Below, piece after piece: positions 1 through 5,977 of a stretch of DNA of 6,038 bases. How positions within the stretch are numbered: position 1 is the stretch's first letter; the number at the start of each line of letters is the position of its first letter. The position numbers were made by a program, and so were the translations under genes. Source of the stretch: Bacillota bacterium (GTDB lineage: Bacteria > Bacillota > Bacilli > Alicyclobacillales > SLC66); NCBI GenBank assembly GCA_021797415.1, contig JAJZZT010000145.1:1-6038 (forward strand), read 5' to 3'. The notes below the pieces were generated by a model. That model saw only the letters and a list, made by a program, of their open reading frames with translations, had not been told where the DNA came from and did no database searches.

Positions 1-127
1 CCTGTTCCACCGCGGCTTCGCCATCCTCCGCTTCCGCGACGACCTCGATCCCCTCTTCCATGGCGAGCAACGCGACGAGCGCGCGCCGCACCAGCTTCTG
101 ATCCTCCGCAATCAGGATCCGGATCAC
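1..127 (-). CDS. Response regulator, NarL/LuxR type, N-terminal receiver fragment (partial)
   Basis: Only the first 42 codons lie in the window; the gene runs off the low-coordinate edge. The GTG start overlaps the kinase stop by 4 nt (GTGA), so the two are probably translationally coupled. The fragment reads as the start of a receiver domain: a hydrophobic beta-1 strand (IRILIAEDQ) ending in the acidic pair Glu8-Asp9 that binds Mg2+, then helix alpha-1 (KLVRRALVALLAME) and beta-2 (IEVVAEAEDGEAAVEQ). The AEDQ-x-LVRxAL pattern and the following EVVAEAxDGxEA are typical of NarL/DesR/LiaR regulators that partner DesK-type kinases. The phospho-acceptor Asp and the helix-turn-helix lie outside the window, so the NarL output domain is inferred from the partner kinase. 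Expected role: phosphorylated by the adjacent kinase, then activating transcription, probably of the upstream ABC genes. Confidence 0.9.
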   Translation of the reverse strand, partial: MIRILIAEDQKLVRRALVALLAMEEGIEVVAEAEDGEAAVEQ

Positions 128-1434
128 CCCGTCACCCCCGCCTGCCGGCGCGTGCCAGCCTCGAACGGCGCGGCGACGGCGACGTCTTGCGGACACAGCG
201 CCATCGACTTTGCAGAGGCAACCGGCACAGCGGCAGCGGTTCGATCGGCCGGGACTGGCGCGCCGTCATTCGCGGCACCCGCATCGGCCGGCGCCGTGAA
301 AACCCAGGCGGTGCCGCGCCGAAACGGCAGCGCCACATCTTCAGTCCGCCCGCCGCGCAGCCACTCGCCGCGCGACCATACCGCCGCATGGCCGCCGACA
401 GACGCCATGCGCGCAAGCATTCCCGCCACGCCCCGTCCTCCCGCGCTGCCGGCGCCGGGAGCCATGCCGCGACCGTCGTCCGCCACAATCAACCGCAGTC
501 CACCCGCTACCGCAATCAGGCGGATATCCCCCCGTTTTGCGCCACTGTGACGCACCGTATTGGTCACGCTCTCGCGCAGGCACATGGCGAGCGCCGCGCA
601 CGGCCACTGCTCGTCCGAATTGTCCATCTCGTCCACCATTTTGCAGACTATGCCAGCCGCCTGCAGAATGCGCTGTGCGGCCTGCCATTCATGCGACAGG
701 TCGGGCTGACTCATGTCCGCGATATACTGCCGCACGCGGGCGAGTGACTCGCGTGCGGTCTGGCCCGCTTCGCGCGCCTCTTCTCGCGCTCTGCCAGGTT
801 CCCGCTCAATGAGACGTTCAATCAGTTGCGCCTTGAGCGCGATCAACGACAGGTCGTGCCCGATCACGTCGTGCAGATCGCGACTAATACGCTCGCGCTC
901 CGCGGACTTGGTGAGCCGTTCAATCTGCTGATTGGCCTGTTCCAGCGCCACTTTGGCGGCCATCACGCGCCGCTGCCACAGAGAACCCGCGGCCACGGCG
1001 CTGGACACGACCAGCGCACTCAGCAGGGAGGGAAGCTCCTGCGCCAGAAATGCGCCGAGTGTCGTATGCGTGACGGCCAGCCAAAGCCACGCCGCACTTG
1101 CGGTCACCGCGTCGATCGCCACAAGCGCCCGCACGAGTTCGCGCCCTCCATATCTGCTCGTCAGGAGAGCCGCCGGGTAAATGACCAGCCACGCGAATCC
1201 CGGATTGATCGCCACTTCTAGCAAGGCGGTGATCGCCACCTCAGAGCAGGCGACGATCCATGGCCGTTTGACGCGAAACGACAGCACATAGAGGACGGCG
1301 AACACCACGGTCCCCGCCACCCCCGCCACTCGCTGCGCCGCGGTGGGCGCGGTGAACGAGAACAGCAGCGGAACCACCAGTTCGATGAGGTACATCCACC
1401 CCATCAGGCGAAATTCGCGCGGGAATAGCCGCAC
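124..1434 (-). CDS. Sensor histidine kinase, DesK/NarL family (HisKA_3 + HATPase_c), membrane-bound
   Basis: 436-residue inner-membrane sensor kinase. Residues about 10-152 form five or six hydrophobic segments with little extracytoplasmic loop, as in DesK-type intramembrane sensors. A short amphipathic linker (about 155-178) leads to the HisKA_3 motif ERERISRDLHDVIGHDLSLI, with phospho-acceptor His188, catalytic Asp189 and His193 in the DxxxQ/H phosphatase position. The HATPase_c domain shows an N-box (RESVTNTVRHSG, Glu288/Asn292) and a G1 box (DDGRGM, 319-324), followed by a GGRGVAGM G2 region. GTG is chosen as start because GGAGGT lies 6 nt upstream; the next in-frame Met is residue 11. 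The catalytic domain should finish near residue 370 (VALPF), yet about 65 Ala/Pro-rich residues follow, which is unusual. It follows an ABC ATPase and permease and overlaps its regulator by 4 nt, the YvfT-like position. The signal is unknown; by family analogy, membrane perturbation or a lipophilic antibiotic. Confidence 0.95.
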   Translation of the reverse strand: MRLFPREFRLMGWMYLIELVVPLLFSFTAPTAAQRVAGVAGTVVFAVLYVLSFRVKRPWIVACSEVAITALLEVAINPGFAWLVIYPAALLTSRYGGRELVRALVAIDAVTASAAWLWLAVTHTTLGAFLAQELPSLLSALVVSSAVAAGSLWQRRVMAAKVALEQANQQIERLTKSAERERISRDLHDVIGHDLSLIALKAQLIERLIEREPGRAREEAREAGQTARESLARVRQYIADMSQPDLSHEWQAAQRILQAAGIVCKMVDEMDNSDEQWPCAALAMCLRESVTNTVRHSGAKRGDIRLIAVAGGLRLIVADDGRGMAPGAGSAGGRGVAGMLARMASVGGHAAVWSRGEWLRGGRTEDVALPFRRGTAWVFTAPADAGAANDGAPVPADRTAAAVPVASAKSMALCPQDVAVAAPFEAGTRRQAGVTG

Positions 1435-1440
1435 ATTCTC

Positions 1441-1446
1441 ACCTCC
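1441..1446 (-). promoter_or_regulatory. Shine-Dalgarno site of the histidine kinase
   Basis: GGAGGT on the minus strand lies 6 nt before GTG at 1434. It decides the GTG start over the overlapping out-of-frame ATG at 1436 and over the in-frame Met at codon 11. A strong independent ribosome site fits a gene not coupled to the permease upstream. Confidence 0.75.
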
Positions 1447-1454
1447 GCGGGTTC

Positions 1455-1463
1455 AGTGTAGCA
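1455..1463 (-). promoter_or_regulatory. Possible extended -10 promoter for kinase/regulator
   Basis: The minus strand reads TGC-TACACT, an extended -10 (TGn) with 4 of 6 matches to TATAAT including the conserved A2 and T6. No convincing -35 hexamer is seen at 16-18 nt. Transcription would start near 1448 and leave a very short leader just before the ribosome site. A second promoter here would let the kinase and regulator be expressed without the ABC genes. This rests on a short motif only. Confidence 0.25.
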
Positions 1464-1571
1464 CAGTCGCGGCGCGCGGCGGGATGTGGCTGTGCCCGCA
1501 ACCACCGGCAAAATACCCGCACGCCGCCGGCGATATCCCTGTGCGCGCAGGCCATTACGCGGTGACCTGCC

Positions 1572-1625
1572 ATTCCTGCCGTTCCTGCCGTTCCTGCCGT
1601 TCCTGCCGCTCCTGCCGCTCCTGCC
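1572..1625 (-). repeat. Short tandem repeat, six 9-bp units, GGCAGGARY
   Basis: On the minus strand six contiguous 9-nt units run: GGCAGGAGC twice, GGCAGGAAC three times, GGCAGGAAT once, followed by a partial GGCAGG (1571-1566). A further exact GGCAGGAGC (1645-1637) forms part of the last permease codons, and the 11 nt between, GGTAGGCTTGC, begins like a degenerate unit and contains the permease TAG stop. The array lies in the 197-nt gap between permease and kinase. The rest of the gap (1437-1565) holds the possible kinase promoter and ribosome site and no gene. The unit length is a multiple of three, so gain or loss of units would not shift a frame. The GAG-rich units contain AGGAG, resembling a ribosome site, but no start codon follows at suitable spacing. 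Confidence 0.9.
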
Positions 1626-1631
1626 GCAAGC

Positions 1632-2372
1632 CTACCGCTCCTGCCAGCGGAATGCGCGGGCCGCAAGTACGATGGAGATCGCGCCGATGGCCAGCAACGC
1701 CCAGACATCACCGCGCGCCGCGACAAATCCCGTCTGATTCCAGGCCGCGCGCAGCAGGTCGATCACGTAGTAGAGCGGGAGCCAGTTCGCAAAATGGCGC
1801 AAAAAAACCGGAAAAAGGGCGAGCGGAAACGTGGCGCCGGAAAACAGCAGCATGATGTTCAGCACCAGCGCGGACAGCGCGGCGGCGGCCCGCGCATTTT
1901 TGGCCAGCGACGCCAGCAGGAGGCCGAACGGGAACAGCGCGAAGATCGACAGAACGACGGCGAACGCGAGGCCCGGCACGGATTTCGGCATGGACAGCCC
2001 GAACAGCAAACGACCCTCCACGACCATGACGGCCGCGCTGATCGCAAACACGACAACCCCGTAGACCACATGGCTGCCAAGCACCGTCCACGGGCGCACG
2101 GGCGTCGCTTGGTAGCGCTTCAAAATCCCCTTCTCCCTGTAGACCGTGAGCGTCGTCCCGATCGTGTAGAGCGCGATGGTCAGCACATTGACGCCGATCC
2201 ACGACGGCACGTACATCTCGGCGTACGGCACGCCATCCAGTTTCTGTTTGCCGAAAATCACGCCGAACAACCAGATCATCAGCAGCGGATAGAGAAATGT
2301 CCAGAAAACGGCCTGCCGTTCGCGAAAGAACAGCCGCACCTCGCTTCGCGCCAGACTCACGAACGCCCTCAC
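1632..2372 (-). CDS. ABC-2 type transporter permease
   Basis: 246-residue integral membrane subunit of an ABC exporter, normal length for a single ABC-2 permease. A short cytoplasmic N-terminus with a basic amphipathic stretch (SEVRLFFRERQ) is followed by about six membrane segments near residues 22-40, 55-75, 102-120, 134-156, 163-186 and 222-240. Between segments two and three, REKGILKRYQATP is the typical ABC-2 cytoplasmic element thought to contact the ATPase. The signature LLFSGATFPLALFP followed by LPLYYVIDLLR is characteristic of the ABC-2/DrrB-like family. The GTG start overlaps the ATPase stop by 4 nt (GTGA), with AAAGGAGT about 8 nt upstream. It would dimerise and work with the ATPase to export a lipophilic compound or lipid; the substrate cannot be told from sequence. 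It is YvfS-like by position. The stop codon TAG lies inside an apparent 9-bp repeat region. Confidence 0.95.
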   Translation of the reverse strand: MRAFVSLARSEVRLFFRERQAVFWTFLYPLLMIWLFGVIFGKQKLDGVPYAEMYVPSWIGVNVLTIALYTIGTTLTVYREKGILKRYQATPVRPWTVLGSHVVYGVVVFAISAAVMVVEGRLLFGLSMPKSVPGLAFAVVLSIFALFPFGLLLASLAKNARAAAALSALVLNIMLLFSGATFPLALFPVFLRHFANWLPLYYVIDLLRAAWNQTGFVAARGDVWALLAIGAISIVLAARAFRWQER

Positions 2373-3328
2373 AGAACAGCACTCCTTTCCCGCTTTACAT
2401 CACCGGATGCCGCGCCGCCGGGTGCGCCGCCTCCGGCCAGCATGACAAACAGGTCGTCGAGCGTGCCCGCCGCAAAGCGCAGATTGCGAATCCGCCAAGC
2501 GCGCTCCCTGGCCAGCATCAGCACGGCGAGCGCCACTTCCTGCACATCGTCCCCGTGGACGCGGATGGATCCGTCCACCTGCACAACCCGTCGCACGCCG
2601 GGCAATCCGGCGATCTCGTCCGTCGAAGCGTCCTCGGACAGAAAATCAAGATAGTCCGCGGCGGCCATCTGCGCCACCAGACGCTTGGGCTGATCGAGCA
2701 GCGCCAGTTCTCCCTCCTTGAACATCGCGATCCGGTCGCACAACTGCTCCGCTTCTTCCATGTAGTGCGTGGTCAGCACGATCGTCTTGCCCTGTTCGCG
2801 CAGGCCGCGGATCATCTCCCACAGTTCGCGACGCGCCGCCGGGTCGAGCCCCGTGCTCGGTTCATCGAGAAAGAGGATCTCCGGATCGTGCACGGCCGCC
2901 AGCGCCAGGCTGACCCTCTGCTGCCAGCCGCCGGACAGATCCTTGAACGCCGTCTTCAAGTGCGGTTCAAGCCCCAGCGTGTCCACCAACCGCGGTATAT
3001 TCAGCGGCCGCGCATAAAACGACGCAAACAGCGCGAGCGCCTCGCCCACGCGCATCTTCTCCTGGATCGCCGTCATCTGAAATTGCACGCCGATGCGTTC
3101 GCGCAGGCGATAGGGCTGGCGCGCAGGATCAATGCCCAGCACCTCCACACTGCCGCCGTCGCGCCTGCGCAAGCCTTCCATGATTTCGATCGTCGTCGTC
3201 TTGCCCGCTCCGTTAGGGCCGACGATGCCGAATATCTCTCCCTGCGCCACATCAAAGCTGACGCCACGCACTGCCTCGCGCGCCCTGTAACGCTTGCGCA
3301 AATCGCGCACGGCTATGGCCACTGTCAC
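2369..3328 (-). CDS. ABC transporter ATP-binding protein, drug-export (DrrA/YvfR-like) type
   Basis: 319-residue cytoplasmic ATPase that powers the adjacent permease. All nucleotide-binding motifs are intact: Walker [10 protein letters not shown] (37-45), a Q-loop Gln near 82-84 (VQFQMT), ABC signature LSGGWQQR (131-138), Walker B ILFLDEP (151-157, catalytic Glu156), D-loop TGLDP (159-163) and the H-loop His188 (TTHYMEEAE). After the nucleotide-binding domain, residues about 222-298 form the accessory C-terminal region found in drug-export ATPases, ending in [14 protein letters not shown], the usual T-L-x-D-x-F-x-x-L-x-G element. The GTG start is supported by AGGAGG (3337-3342) 8 nt upstream; a second in-frame GTG lies two codons later. 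It is the first gene of the ABC-kinase-regulator cluster, preceded by a 235-nt regulatory region, and overlaps the permease by 4 nt. The last 20 residues are Gly/Ala rich and lie beyond the conserved fold. Confidence 0.97.
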   Translation of the reverse strand: MTVAIAVRDLRKRYRAREAVRGVSFDVAQGEIFGIVGPNGAGKTTTIEIMEGLRRRDGGSVEVLGIDPARQPYRLRERIGVQFQMTAIQEKMRVGEALALFASFYARPLNIPRLVDTLGLEPHLKTAFKDLSGGWQQRVSLALAAVHDPEILFLDEPSTGLDPAARRELWEMIRGLREQGKTIVLTTHYMEEAEQLCDRIAMFKEGELALLDQPKRLVAQMAAADYLDFLSEDASTDEIAGLPGVRRVVQVDGSIRVHGDDVQEVALAVLMLARERAWRIRNLRFAAGTLDDLFVMLAGGGAPGGAASGDVKRERSAVL

Positions 3329-3336
3329 GGTGAATT

Positions 3337-3342
3337 CCTCCT
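3337..3342 (-). promoter_or_regulatory. Shine-Dalgarno site of the ABC ATPase
   Basis: Consensus AGGAGG on the minus strand sits 8 nt before GTG at 3328 and fixes this start as the first codon of the ABC operon. Confidence 0.8.
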
Positions 3343-3415
3343 GTCGGCACTATGCCTCCCCCTCACTGTAACAGCCGGGCCGGCCTCGCAGACAGAGTCG
3401 ATTGTCAGGAATTTC

Positions 3416-3433
3416 ACATGACAAGTGTCATGT
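3416..3433. promoter_or_regulatory. 18-bp palindrome, candidate operator of the ABC/two-component operon
   Basis: ACATGACA-AG-TGTCATGT has perfect 8-bp arms and a 2-nt centre, about 88 nt before the ABC ATPase start. On the minus strand the right arm is followed after 11 nt by another TGACA half-site, near 3403-3407. The dyad form and the location between two operons suggest a dimeric regulator site, most simply the NarL-family regulator encoded at the end of this cluster. The minus-strand promoter is not clear: ATGACA inside the palindrome and GACAAT downstream could be -35 and -10, but the spacer would be 19 nt. As RNA it could also form a short hairpin, though no T-run follows. Confidence 0.5.
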
Positions 3434-3434
3434 C

Positions 3435-3450
3435 GCCGCGGCGAAGCGGC
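3435..3450. repeat. Small GC-rich inverted repeat
   Basis: GCCGC and GCGGC (5-bp arms, 6-nt loop) lie directly between the 18-bp palindrome and the next hairpin. Such short GC dyads are common in GC-rich DNA; it is noted only because it is packed against two longer ones. Confidence 0.3.
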
Positions 3451-3451
3451 C

Positions 3452-3474
3452 CCTGTCGCAAAATTCGCGACAGG
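3452..3474. repeat. Inverted repeat, 8-bp stem with A/T loop
   Basis: CCTGTCGC and GCGACAGG are perfect 8-bp arms around a 7-nt AAAATTC loop. It lies about 90 nt past the DUF4129 stop on the minus strand. Neither strand has a T-run after the stem, so it is not a standard intrinsic terminator. The arms contain TGTCG/CGACA, one base different from the TGTCA/TGACA arms of the nearby palindrome, so it may be a diverged second regulator site, or an RNA hairpin ending the upstream transcript. Confidence 0.45.
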
Positions 3475-3509
3475 CTAAGGGGCGGCGGCGACCCGGCGAA
3501 TTTACAATC

Positions 3510-3533
3510 CCGCCGACGGCGCCGCTCCGGCGG
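3510..3533 (-). terminator. Possible weak terminator hairpin after the DUF4129 gene
   Basis: Read on the minus strand, CCGCCG and CGGCGG pair across a 12-nt GC-rich loop about 30 nt past the DUF4129 stop, followed by GATTGTAAATT. The downstream tract is A/T rich but not a proper T-run. Position fits an operon end; structure is only moderate. Confidence 0.3.
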
Positions 3534-3563
3534 CAGAGGATAATGCCTGTTGCGCTGGCGACT

Positions 3564-4877
3564 TTACCCCATGTCCTTGAGCCGCTTGCGCAAGGATGCG
3601 ACCGCTTCGTCCGAAACGTCCCGCTCTCCATACCGGACCGCTTCATAGTGCGTGATCAGGTCCATTTCGACATCCCGCCCGACGAAGTCCTGTTCCGCCA
3701 GTTCATCTCCCACCTGCGCCGGCGTGAGGTGCGAATGAAACGCATAGCCGTCCTTGATTGCACGGCGCACCGCGGCGCGATAAAGCCAGCGGACGCGGGC
3801 GCGGTTGTCCGGCAGTTCGGACCACCTCGGTTCTTGCGGCGTCCTGCGCCGGCGCGGCCCGGCCGTTTTCGCCGCACGGTCGGCGCGGTTCAGATGCTCC
3901 TGTTCATCCCTGTACGCCTGATCATTCGCGGCGGGCAAAGAGAGTTCGAGTGCGAGCAACAGGCGACGCGCCAACCAGCGCAGCAGCGCGATCAATCGTT
4001 TCAGCGCGAGATACAGACCGTACAGGAACGCAAGCGCGAGAGCGACAAATAGGATCGTCATGAAGACATCCTGCACGATCGTCAGCCAAAGCGAAGGATG
4101 GCCTGTATGGCCAAAGGGGAAGCGCGGCCTGTTCTGCGGATGCGGTCGCGTCGTCCGCACAGGCCGACGGCGGGGTGTGAGCAACGCTACAATCCACAGA
4201 AAAAAGTGCATGACGGCGAAAAAAGCGTCCCTTGTCCCGTTCGCAAGCTGTTTTATGCTTGCGATGGCGACAATCGCAAGCCAAAGTCCAAGCACGTACA
4301 GTCGATTGCGGACAATCATGTCAAAAGCCAGTCCGCTTTTCCCGCCATCCTTGCGGTCAATTGCCGCCACAAGCTTTTGTTCATTGATATACAGGAAAAA
4401 AAACGCGATGCCGGCAATGCCCGCAACATACAGCGGTGCAACCGCCGGGGCAAGGGCGGGGACGTTCGGAAAGACGGCGCCCGCCACTGCAAATATGGTG
4501 ATTCCCACAGTATACAGCGCGGAAGAATGGGTATCTCCCGCGCTGTGGCGAACTCCTCGCAACCACGCAGCGACACTCGCGACCGCAAGCAACCAGACGG
4601 CGGGAGCCTGCGGGGAGAGAAGCCAGACAACCCCCGCCGCACAAGCCGCTGACAATGCGAGATGCCAGAGTAGCCTGAGAACGCCCCCGGCCCGCAGCAC
4701 CGCGCCGGCCATACCGAACCCGGCGAGCAGCAGAAATACGGCAGGCGCCGGATAGGCCGTCAGCCAAAAAGCGTGCACCGCCAGAATGACGGGAGTCAGC
4801 AGCGTCACTTCGATCACCAGATGAAATGCGCTGCGCGCCATGGCGCGCATGGCTCCGCCGGACAGCCATCCTGTCAT
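3564..4877 (-). CDS. Polytopic membrane protein with C-terminal DUF4129 domain
   Basis: 437 residues. The first 290 or so hold about nine hydrophobic segments (near 20-40, 45-63, 67-88, 92-107, 119-135, 147-163, 193-210, 216-234, 268-291). A basic loop rich in Arg and Pro (235-262) precedes the last segment. The cytoplasmic end (about 357-430) matches the DUF4129 pattern: RVRWLYRAAVRRA, then LTPAQVGDEL and HYEAVRYGE. DUF4129 usually caps transglutaminase-like membrane proteins in MoxR/DUF58 clusters (YebA type), but no Cys-His-Asp transglutaminase core is visible here. The ATG start overlaps the DUF58 stop by 4 nt (ATGA), with AGGAGG about 6 nt upstream. It closes the operon. Biochemical function is unknown; a role in envelope assembly or export alongside MoxR and DUF58 is inferred from context. 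Confidence 0.85.
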   Translation of the reverse strand: MTGWLSGGAMRAMARSAFHLVIEVTLLTPVILAVHAFWLTAYPAPAVFLLLAGFGMAGAVLRAGGVLRLLWHLALSAACAAGVVWLLSPQAPAVWLLAVASVAAWLRGVRHSAGDTHSSALYTVGITIFAVAGAVFPNVPALAPAVAPLYVAGIAGIAFFFLYINEQKLVAAIDRKDGGKSGLAFDMIVRNRLYVLGLWLAIVAIASIKQLANGTRDAFFAVMHFFLWIVALLTPRRRPVRTTRPHPQNRPRFPFGHTGHPSLWLTIVQDVFMTILFVALALAFLYGLYLALKRLIALLRWLARRLLLALELSLPAANDQAYRDEQEHLNRADRAAKTAGPRRRRTPQEPRWSELPDNRARVRWLYRAAVRRAIKDGYAFHSHLTPAQVGDELAEQDFVGRDVEMDLITHYEAVRYGERDVSDEAVASLRKRLKDMG

Positions 4878-5977
4878 GACGCCCCTCCTGACGCCGCCGG
4901 ATCGGAAACCAGCGGCCAGAAATGGACCGTGTGTCCCAGAGATTCGAGCGACGCCAAGCGCTCGCGCATGGCGTCGCTGATAAACGCGCTGAGAATGAGG
5001 ATGTCACAGCCGGTCATTGCCAGATCGGCCTCGCGGGCCAGCAGCGCCTGAAACGATCCGTCGACGCGCATCGTCAGACGGGCCATCATGCGCAGGAGAT
5101 GATCCAGTTGCCCATCGCCGGCGCCTGGCGCCGCGCGGGCGACATCTCCCTCACCGCCGAGGCGCGCATTGGCGGCGAACCCCACCTGATTACCACGCTC
5201 CACCGCAAGCGCGGCGACGCTTGCCGCATAGGAAATTCCACTCTCGATCAGGCCCGGATCGAGAACAGCCTCCCACATGTCCTCTGAGCATTCGAAATTC
5301 AGGCAGATCATCAGTTCGCGGTCCGCCGTGTACTCCAGGCGGCGCACCATCAATCTCCCGGTGCGGGCCGTCGCTCCCCAGTGAACCATGCGCAACGGAT
5401 CGCCCGGCTGATAATCGCGGGCGCCGACAGTCAAAAACGGGTCCTCAAGCAAAACCCGGCGCAGGCTGATCTCCCCGAGCAGGCGGTTGGCCGGATCGGG
5501 AAGTTCGGCAAGCGAAAGGATTTGCGGATAGATGTACAGTTCCGACTGCGGACGCCACTCGCGCGTCAGCCGGACAAGGCCGAGCAAATCCCCCGCGGTG
5601 AGCGCAACCGGGTAAAGACGGTGGTATCCCCGCGCCCGGCACGTGATCGCGTGCCGCCGTGTCCAGCGCGTGCGGGACGGGAGGCTGAACGCACTCTTGT
5701 GGTACTGGAACGACCTTCCCTGCGACGTGATCATTTCCGCATTGCCGAAGAACTGCAGACCGCTGTCAAATTCAGCCTCCAAACGGACCCAACTGACAGG
5801 CCACGGACTGCGGTTGGTCACCGTCTCAATCAGTTCCACGCGTTCCCCGACAAAAGCGGTCGAGCGATCAAACCGCCTGTCATAGCCAAGCCCGCGCAAT
5901 CCAGGGTATTTATACCACAGCGCCTGCGCCGCGCTGATTCCGAACGCGACAAGAACAACCCACCCGATCTGCATCAT
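4874..5977 (-). CDS. DUF58 domain protein (YeaD-like)
   Basis: 367 residues, a usual length for the family. A single hydrophobic segment (about 4-20) anchors the N-terminus; many homologues have two. Residues about 40-150 form a beta-rich region (VGERVELIETVTNRSPWPVSWVR) leading to PQILSL. The diagnostic DUF58 motif is at 186-214: GARDYQPGDPLRMVHW, then ATARTGRLMVRRLE. The following segment is the von Willebrand A-like strand, where the Asp common in relatives (llDl) is Asn here (ICLNFECSE), so a metal-binding MIDAS site is unlikely. DUF58 proteins are partners of MoxR AAA+ ATPases, whose stop overlaps this start (ATGATG, 4 nt). No good ribosome site precedes the ATG, so translation probably depends on coupling; the adjacent second ATG is an equal alternative. 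The exact role is not established; envelope or stress functions are reported for such clusters. Confidence 0.95.
   Translation of the reverse strand: MMQIGWVVLVAFGISAAQALWYKYPGLRGLGYDRRFDRSTAFVGERVELIETVTNRSPWPVSWVRLEAEFDSGLQFFGNAEMITSQGRSFQYHKSAFSLPSRTRWTRRHAITCRARGYHRLYPVALTAGDLLGLVRLTREWRPQSELYIYPQILSLAELPDPANRLLGEISLRRVLLEDPFLTVGARDYQPGDPLRMVHWGATARTGRLMVRRLEYTADRELMICLNFECSEDMWEAVLDPGLIESGISYAASVAALAVERGNQVGFAANARLGGEGDVARAAPGAGDGQLDHLLRMMARLTMRVDGSFQALLAREADLAMTGCDILILSAFISDAMRERLASLESLGHTVHFWPLVSDPAASGGAS
4882..4889 (-). promoter_or_regulatory. Shine-Dalgarno site of the DUF4129 gene
   Basis: AGGAGGGG on the minus strand, embedded in the last DUF58 codons, has its GGAGG core 6 nt before ATG at 4877. 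It supports that start and translational coupling. Confidence 0.75.

Noticed and set aside
1566..1645. CRISPR array
   Set aside because: Units are 9 bp and contiguous with no spacers, and no cas genes are present.
1439..1726. Minus-strand frame with Ala-Gly-Thr repeats that looks collagen-like
   Set aside because: The repeats are only the 9-bp tandem array translated in another frame, and the frame overlaps the end of the permease gene out of phase.
1486..1737. Plus-strand frame with Leu-Pro-Phe repeats
   Set aside because: Again a translation of the 9-bp array, overlapping the permease on the opposite strand.
1794..2654. Plus-strand open frame opposite the permease and the ATPase 3' end
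   Set aside because: Spans two clear minus-strand genes, has a charged low-complexity product and no family resemblance.
3366..3374. Small palindrome CTGTAACAG near the ATPase start
   Set aside because: Arms of only 4 bp are expected by chance and no promoter hexamers are properly spaced around it.
2297..3421. Long plus-strand open frame opposite the ABC ATPase
   Set aside because: It is antisense to an ATPase with all motifs intact, its product is rich in His, Arg and Gln with no recognisable domain, and long antisense frames are expected in GC-rich genes.
3452..3474. Standard intrinsic terminator
   Set aside because: The stem is good but neither strand has a T-run after it; kept only as an inverted repeat.
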